In this document: one piece after another, positions 5,057 to 9,146 of the stretch | Numbering within the stretch: position 1 is the stretch's first letter | Layout of the letters: every line of letters starts with the position of its first letter | DNA from: JBBECJ01 sp041751795 | Lineage (GTDB): Bacteria > Chloroflexota > Chloroflexia > Thermomicrobiales > CFX8 | Assembly: GCA_041751795.1 (NCBI GenBank) | Contig: JBGSWU010000044.1 | Coordinates: 1-9,146, forward strand | DNA length: 9,146 bases | Direction: 5' to 3' | Notes under the pieces: model-generated | What the model saw: only the letters and a program-made list of their open reading frames with translations | What the model was told of the DNA's origin: nothing | Database searches by the model: none | Position numbers and translations under genes: made by a program

Positions 5057-7042
5057 ATGGTCTGTCCCAGGTGCGGGTTGTGGAACCCTCAGCGCAATGC
5101 GACGTGCGAGTCGTGCGGTGAGTTGCTGCATTCCGCTGCGCCCGCTGGGGAACCAACCGCAGCCACGTCACCAACGACTGCCGCCGCAATCGCCGCCGCG
5201 TTTCCAGCCGGGATACCCGGGATGGCCGCGGCACCTGCCAACCCTCCGCAAATCGTCCAGACAGCGCCGACTCTGCCGCGCATTCGCCCCCACGAGGCGT
5301 CGGTCTACGCTCCGATCCTTGGGCCCGCCGATCGCGAGAGTTTCTTCGCGGCCCAGCGACGTCACCGGCGGGCTACCTGGAAACTGACGGTCGGGTCGGC
5401 TGTTGCGGCGATCATCACCGGCATCCCACTCTCGTTTGTGCTGACACCAATCGTCTTCGCTGTCATCCTGATTCTGACGCGCCTCCTACATATCGTCGTT
5501 CCTGTCCCCGATCTCATCTGGGACGCCTACCGCAGCACCGGCCTCGTGCTGGCAGATGTCATCGAAGCGCTGGATGATCCTGCGACGCCGGGCGTCGAGG
5601 AAAGCGAGTGGCGCAACGTACCGATCTCGCTGTTCGTCAAGGCAGCCGCTGTCTGGCTCCTGCCTGGAATCGTCCTGATGCTGATCATCTGGCCGATCCT
5701 GATTCAGTTGTTCCGCCATGGTGGTGTGGGCGGCGTCCTGCTTTCACTGGGTGCACGCGAACCAGTCATGACCGATCTGGAAGAACGCCAACTCGTCAAC
5801 GTCGTCGAGGAAATGGCACTGGCAGCGGGGCTCCCGACCCCACGCGTCCGGCTGATCGACTCAGATGCCGCCAATGCCGCAGCGATCGGCTCCTCTCCGG
5901 ACGATGCCACGATCGTCGTCTCACGCCCATTGCTGGACGATCTCGACCGGGACGAGACGCAGGGTGTGCTGGCACACCTGGTCGCATCGATCGGCAATGG
6001 CGACCTGCGTGGCGCGATGTCGATCGTCGCGATTTTCCAGACCTTCGGCTTCGCCTCTGCGCTAGTCAAAGCGCCGATTTCCGGGCCAGCCCGAGCGACG
6101 GTCAGACGGATGCTCGGCTATGTCTTCAGCCGCCACAAGCCCCACGAGCACGCTGCCGAAGCGAGCATCATCTCGGACATGCTGACCTCCGGTATCTGGG
6201 AGGATAACTCCGACGACTTCGACTTCATGGATGAAGATCCGAATACCGTCGTCACCGAGCAGCCCGGACCGTCAGTGCGGTTACTCCTCTACTTCCCGTT
6301 GCTCTTCATCGTCGTCTTCGCCGCGACACTCCTCCTGGAGTTCCCTGACGGACTCCGGCGGATGTCACTCTTCGGCGTGTTCGCGCTCGCTGGCTGGATC
6401 GTCTGGTATCAACGCGAGTACGTCGCCTACGCGGTGCCACGCGCGTTGAAGATGGCGCGGATGATGGTCATGCTGCCGTATTACATGGCAGCGACGTTGC
6501 CACAGATCATGATCATGATGCTGACCAGCTTCATGCTGGAGCCGATGCTGGCATTCCTCTGGCGCACCCGGCGCTACCTCGCAGATGCGTCCGCCGTCCA
6601 GCTCACGCGCCAACCGGACTGGGTGTCTCACGGGCTGACCGGGCTGGTGAAACGTGGAGCGATCATTCCCGGCGGGAAGTGGGCCGGTCCGCTCTTTGTT
6701 GTTGGTCCGAAAATCGGCTCCGGTTTCAGCGCGGTCAGTGGCGGCAGTGTCGTCAGTTTCCACCCACCGCTGGCAGAGCGCCTACAAAAGCTGCGGCGAA
6801 TGGGAGCATCCGTTCCTGAAGCGACAAGCGCTCGGAAGCGCCCACGGATTCAGGTCCGTGATGACGTGAAGGTCAATCCACTCGTTCGGATCTTCATCGC
6901 TCCGATTTTCATCGTTTTAATGATTGTTGTCGCCATTCTGATGGTCGTCGCACTAGCGCTGCTCGGGATGCTGGCACTCGGCGCCTGCGCGATCCTGATG
7001 ATGGTCGTCTACGGGCTGTTCGCGTTGATTGCACCAACGTGA
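5057..7042 (+). CDS. zinc-ribbon membrane protein with degenerate M48 (HtpX/Ste24-like) domain, probable pseudopeptidase
   Basis: 661 residues from ATG 5057. Order: zinc ribbon with Cys3, Cys6, Cys17, Cys20 (CPRCG...CESCG); Ala/Pro-rich linker to about 75; membrane helices at about 110-148 and 188-218; M48 domain from about 235; acidic loop 382-395; hydrophobic helices about 407-500; M48 C-terminal part 501-583; extra hydrophobic hairpin 610-660. M48 landmarks are clear: DLEERQLVNVVEEMALAAGLPTPRV, RDETQGVLAH, YLADASAVQLTRQP and FHPPLAERLQKLR. The HExxH site is HLVAS (307-311): the catalytic Glu is Leu and the second zinc His is Ser. The third-ligand Glu expected before YLADA is Arg506. It should therefore not be an active protease. 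GGGAG before 5057, a TACACT -10-like box at 5006-5011 and the adjacent ribbon favour this start over ATG 5000. lemA follows. Confidence 0.88.
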   Translation: MVCPRCGLWNPQRNATCESCGELLHSAAPAGEPTAATSPTTAAAIAAAFPAGIPGMAAAPANPPQIVQTAPTLPRIRPHEASVYAPILGPADRESFFAAQRRHRRATWKLTVGSAVAAIITGIPLSFVLTPIVFAVILILTRLLHIVVPVPDLIWDAYRSTGLVLADVIEALDDPATPGVEESEWRNVPISLFVKAAAVWLLPGIVLMLIIWPILIQLFRHGGVGGVLLSLGAREPVMTDLEERQLVNVVEEMALAAGLPTPRVRLIDSDAANAAAIGSSPDDATIVVSRPLLDDLDRDETQGVLAHLVASIGNGDLRGAMSIVAIFQTFGFASALVKAPISGPARATVRRMLGYVFSRHKPHEHAAEASIISDMLTSGIWEDNSDDFDFMDEDPNTVVTEQPGPSVRLLLYFPLLFIVVFAATLLLEFPDGLRRMSLFGVFALAGWIVWYQREYVAYAVPRALKMARMMVMLPYYMAATLPQIMIMMLTSFMLEPMLAFLWRTRRYLADASAVQLTRQPDWVSHGLTGLVKRGAIIPGGKWAGPLFVVGPKIGSGFSAVSGGSVVSFHPPLAERLQKLRRMGASVPEATSARKRPRIQVRDDVKVNPLVRIFIAPIFIVLMIVVAILMVVALALLGMLALGACAILMMVVYGLFALIAPT

Positions 7043-7099
7043 TGCAAGGAGTGAGTGATGCTTGATGGATGAACCGTCACGCAATTCCAGTCTCGACAC

Positions 7100-7146
7100 C
7101 GGCTGATACACGATCTCCCCGGCAAGTCAGCCGATGGCATTTCGGC
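7100..7146 (+). other. gap before lemA with two overlapping hairpins
   Basis: In the 126-base gap before lemA, CGGCTGA (7100-7106) pairs with TCAGCCG (7127-7133). GCCGA (7130-7134) can instead pair with TCGGC (7142-7146). The two pairings share 7130-7133 and exclude each other. The lemA ribbon of ribosome-binding bases (AAAGGA, 7156-7161) follows. The stems are short, so regulatory meaning is doubtful. Confidence 0.2.
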
Positions 7147-7168
7147 GGACGATTGAAAGGAACATTCC

Positions 7169-7729
7169 ATGTGGGTCGCACTTGTCATCGGCGTCATCAT
7201 CCTGGCGGTCGCCATCTTCATGATCGTGGTCTATAACGGGCTGGTTGGCAAACGCAATCAGGTTCGCAACGCCTGGGGCCAGATCGATGTTCAACTCAAC
7301 CGGCGACACGATCTGATTCCGAATCTCGTCAACGCCGTGAAGGGATACATGGCCCACGAGCAGGGCATTCTCGAACGGGTCACCCAGGCACGCAGTCAGG
7401 CGATTTCAGCCGGAGCCAACGTCCAGCAGCGCGCCGAGGCTGAAAATCAACTGTCGGGCGCGATTCGCTCACTGTTTGCCGTCGCCGAGAATTACCCCCA
7501 GCTGCGTGCCAGTGAGAACATGCTCGCGTTACAGGAAGAACTCTCCAGCACGGAAAACCGGATCGCGTTTTCCCGGCAGCATTACAACGACAGTGTGATG
7601 GAGTACAACACCGCTCGTGAAACAATCCCGGCAGTCTTCGTCGCCGGGATGCTCGGCTTCACTCACGAGCCACTCTTCACCCTCGACGCTGCCGCCCCCG
7701 AACGAGCCGTACCGCAGGTCGCCTTCTGA
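7169..7729 (+). CDS. lemA: LemA family protein
   Basis: 186 residues, the usual LemA length. Residues 2-21 are one hydrophobic membrane anchor (VALVIGVIILAVAIFMIVV), followed at once by the signature YNGLVGKRNQVRNAWGQIDV and then QLNRRHDLIPNLVNAVKGY. The rest is a helical-bundle domain, including the conserved FAVAENYPQLRASENMLALQ, STENRIAFSRQHYND and YNTARETIP...GMLGF. The bundle should lie outside the cytoplasmic membrane. The molecular role of LemA is not settled; its genes often neighbour M48 metallopeptidases of the HtpX/Ste24 type, and here it follows an M48-like gene by 126 bases on the same strand. AAAGGA seven bases before ATG 7169 supports the start. The C-terminal tail after 170 is short and unconserved. 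Family assignment is very firm. Confidence 0.97.
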   Translation: MWVALVIGVIILAVAIFMIVVYNGLVGKRNQVRNAWGQIDVQLNRRHDLIPNLVNAVKGYMAHEQGILERVTQARSQAISAGANVQQRAEAENQLSGAIRSLFAVAENYPQLRASENMLALQEELSSTENRIAFSRQHYNDSVMEYNTARETIPAVFVAGMLGFTHEPLFTLDAAAPERAVPQVAF

Positions 7730-7772
7730 CACAAGCGTGAGGAATCGATGCTGCCTGTGATACATTCGACGG

Positions 7773-8417
7773 ATGAGTGAATTGCACGACGATACACCCT
7801 CCGAATCACGTTTTTCTGCATTGATCCCCAGTACGTCATCGCTGCTTGTCGTCCCGAGAACCGCAGCGCGACGCATCGTGGGCCTGGTAACCGGGCGCGA
7901 TGACGTGGAACTGTATCGTCGAGTGACGATGCTGATCGCGCTGGACCTTGAAGATGTCGTGCTCGATGTTGGTTGCGGCGAAGGTCTCGGCATCGAACGA
8001 GCCGCTGAGATTGCTGCGCTCGGCAAGGTTTGCGGAATCGAAACATCCGAGACGCTGCTGGCGGCGGCGCGCGCCCGCAATCACGATGCGATCGAGAGCG
8101 GCTATGTCGAACTCCACCACGGAGGGTCGGCGAATCTCCCCTGGCCGGATGCAACGTTCAACAAGGTGTTCGCCGTCAACAGCCCTCGCGACTGGCCGCA
8201 GCCGGTCGTCAGCCTGTCGGAGATGCGACGTGTCATGCAATCAGGCGGTAACGCTGCGATCATCGTCCAGCCGCCGTGGCGGACATCCCGCGAGGATGTT
8301 CGCAACCTCGCCGAACTCTGGGCGCACCGCCTCGATGAGGCCGGTTTCCACGAGGTGCGGTTCGGCATCCTCGGCGTGGGTCGCGCAAGCGTCGCCGCTG
8401 TCACCGGGATAGCGTAG
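7773..8417 (+). CDS. class I SAM-dependent methyltransferase (Methyltransf_11-like)
   Basis: 214 residues with a Rossmann-type methyltransferase core. Motif I, which holds the SAM methionine moiety and carboxylate, is VLDVGCGEGLG at 63-73. The acidic residue ending strand 2 that binds the ribose is Glu90 (GIETSE). Motif post-II is about 111-122 (YVELHHGGSANLPW) and motif III-IV is ATFNKVFAVNSPRDW at 127-141. EMRRVMQSGGNAAIIVQP (150-167) is the standard post-motif with the RxxxxGG turn. The core resembles UbiE/Methyltransf_11 enzymes; substrate unknown. The N-terminal 50 residues are not diagnostic. No clear ribosome-binding site precedes ATG 7773 (ACGG only), so the start is less certain. It lies 43 bases after lemA on the same strand and may be co-transcribed, and it is convergent with an IclR-type gene. 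Confidence 0.9.
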   Translation: MSELHDDTPSESRFSALIPSTSSLLVVPRTAARRIVGLVTGRDDVELYRRVTMLIALDLEDVVLDVGCGEGLGIERAAEIAALGKVCGIETSETLLAAARARNHDAIESGYVELHHGGSANLPWPDATFNKVFAVNSPRDWPQPVVSLSEMRRVMQSGGNAAIIVQPPWRTSREDVRNLAELWAHRLDEAGFHEVRFGILGVGRASVAAVTGIA

Positions 8418-8501
8418 ATCGCCGTGCCAGGACATCAGTGGAATTCACAACCGCGCCTGCGGAACAGGATCGCATCTTTTCGTCATCACGCCCCAGTATC
8501 G

Positions 8502-9146
8502 TCAGTCGTCACCCGCAACGCCTGACGCAGCCTCCTGTATGGGAGCGTCACTGTTGCCCGCAGTTTGGGATTCGATCCAGTCGCGCTCGATCGGCCACCT
8601 GCCACCAAGGCGCTCCGTAATGTCCGCCGCTGCGTCACGAACTGCTTCCGAGATCTGCCGCCCGCGCTCCACATCGACGCGACTCTGTGGACTCGCAACG
8701 CTGACGGCGGCAACGACGTGACCCTGATGGTCAAACACCGGTGCTCCGTAACAATGAGCGCCAACCTCGTTCTCTCCACGATCTTCGGCAACACCGAGTT
8801 GTCGAATCACCGACAATTCGCAGCGCAGCGCATCGGGATCGGTAATCGTTCGATCGGTGCGACGAACAAGGGGGTAGGCGAGGATGCGATCCTGCTCATC
8901 CGCTGGCAAGTAGCTGAGAATTGCCTTCCCGAGCGCTGTCGAGTGCATCTGGTCGGTCACGCCAACGCGTGCCGCCATCCGCAACCCCTGATCGCTCTCC
9001 ATCATGTCGACGTAGGCGACTAACGAGTCAGCGAAGACTCCAAGGTTGACCGTCTCGTTGAAGCGGTGGTGTAGTGCCTCAAGAACGGGCCGCGCTCGCG
9101 TCCGAACGTCCGATGATTCGAGCGCGCGCTGACCGAGCCGGACGAG
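8502..9146 (-). CDS. IclR-family transcriptional regulator, C-terminal part (5' end outside window)
   Basis: The frame enters from the right edge and ends at TGA (8502-8504), leaving 214 residues. It starts within the linker after the helix-turn-helix (LVRLGQRALESSDVRTRARP) and continues through the complete effector-binding domain: ETVNLGVFADSLVAYVDMME, LRMAARVG, MHSTALGKAILSYLP, RTITDPDALRCEL, GENEVGAHCYGAPVFD and VVAAVSVASPQSRV. IclR proteins bind small organic acids or sugars and control nearby catabolic genes. The effector is unknown, because the genes it would control are probably past the right edge. A tail of about 30 residues after ITERLGG is not conserved. The ATG at 9005 is internal, since the conserved frame continues upstream of it. 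The DNA-binding domain is simply cut off by the window. Confidence 0.95.
   Translation of the reverse strand, partial: LVRLGQRALESSDVRTRARPVLEALHHRFNETVNLGVFADSLVAYVDMMESDQGLRMAARVGVTDQMHSTALGKAILSYLPADEQDRILAYPLVRRTDRTITDPDALRCELSVIRQLGVAEDRGENEVGAHCYGAPVFDHQGHVVAAVSVASPQSRVDVERGRQISEAVRDAAADITERLGGRWPIERDWIESQTAGNSDAPIQEAASGVAGDD

Noticed and set aside
5975..5990. A frameshift as the cause of the missing HExxH in the M48-like protein
   Set aside because: The frame stays aligned with family blocks on both sides (TQGVLAH before, IGNGDLRG after), so these are substitutions, not a shifted frame.
5608..6207. 199-residue second-frame open region inside the M48-like gene
   Set aside because: Arg-rich shadow frame of a GC-rich gene with no ribosome site or domain.
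7067..7081. Tiny frame after GGAGTGAGTG between the M48-like gene and lemA
   Set aside because: Only about four codons; the ribosome-site resemblance is probably chance, and no leader-peptide features are seen.

Overview
The window looks like chromosomal DNA from a GC-rich bacterium (about 60% G+C by eye). The best guess is Chloroflexota of the Thermomicrobia type. This rests on gene style (an XRE/MmyB regulator with a GHEPYPALAIDRHW motif, tandem PRC-barrel protein, zinc-ribbon M48-like membrane protein) and on a dispersed repeat with a TCCTGA...GAAGGATC core. The assignment is an inference; there is no rRNA or other phylogenetic marker here. I see no tRNA, CRISPR array, transposase or phage gene, so this is mostly ordinary chromosome.

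Left part (1-2422): the 3' end of a TPR-protein gene, then a 327-base non-coding stretch holding a 31-bp inverted repeat. Next is an XRE/MmyB-family regulator (minus strand) divergent from a small SnoaL/NTF2-like gene. Two short palindromes lie between them and are good operator candidates. A four-helix membrane protein of unknown function follows the SnoaL-like gene, separated from it by a strong 12-bp hairpin. These three genes look like one regulator-plus-targets module.

Middle (2352-4890, minus strand): a GNAT acetyltransferase, a protein with two PRC-barrel domains, and a FocA/NirC-type formate/nitrite channel. The channel gene starts at TTG, and its 3' end overlaps the end of the four-helix membrane protein gene by 71 bases in convergent orientation. 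A perfect 16-bp palindrome covers the likely transcription start of the GNAT gene.

Right part (4891-8417, plus strand): a large membrane protein made of an N-terminal zinc ribbon, transmembrane helices and an M48 (HtpX/Ste24-like) domain, followed by lemA. M48-LemA pairing is common in bacteria. Here the M48 domain keeps its family scaffold but has lost the catalytic Glu, the second zinc His and the third zinc ligand Glu, so it appears to be a pseudopeptidase. This is the most interesting item in the window. A SAM-dependent methyltransferase gene follows, and the window ends inside a convergent IclR-family regulator gene whose DNA-binding part is outside the window.
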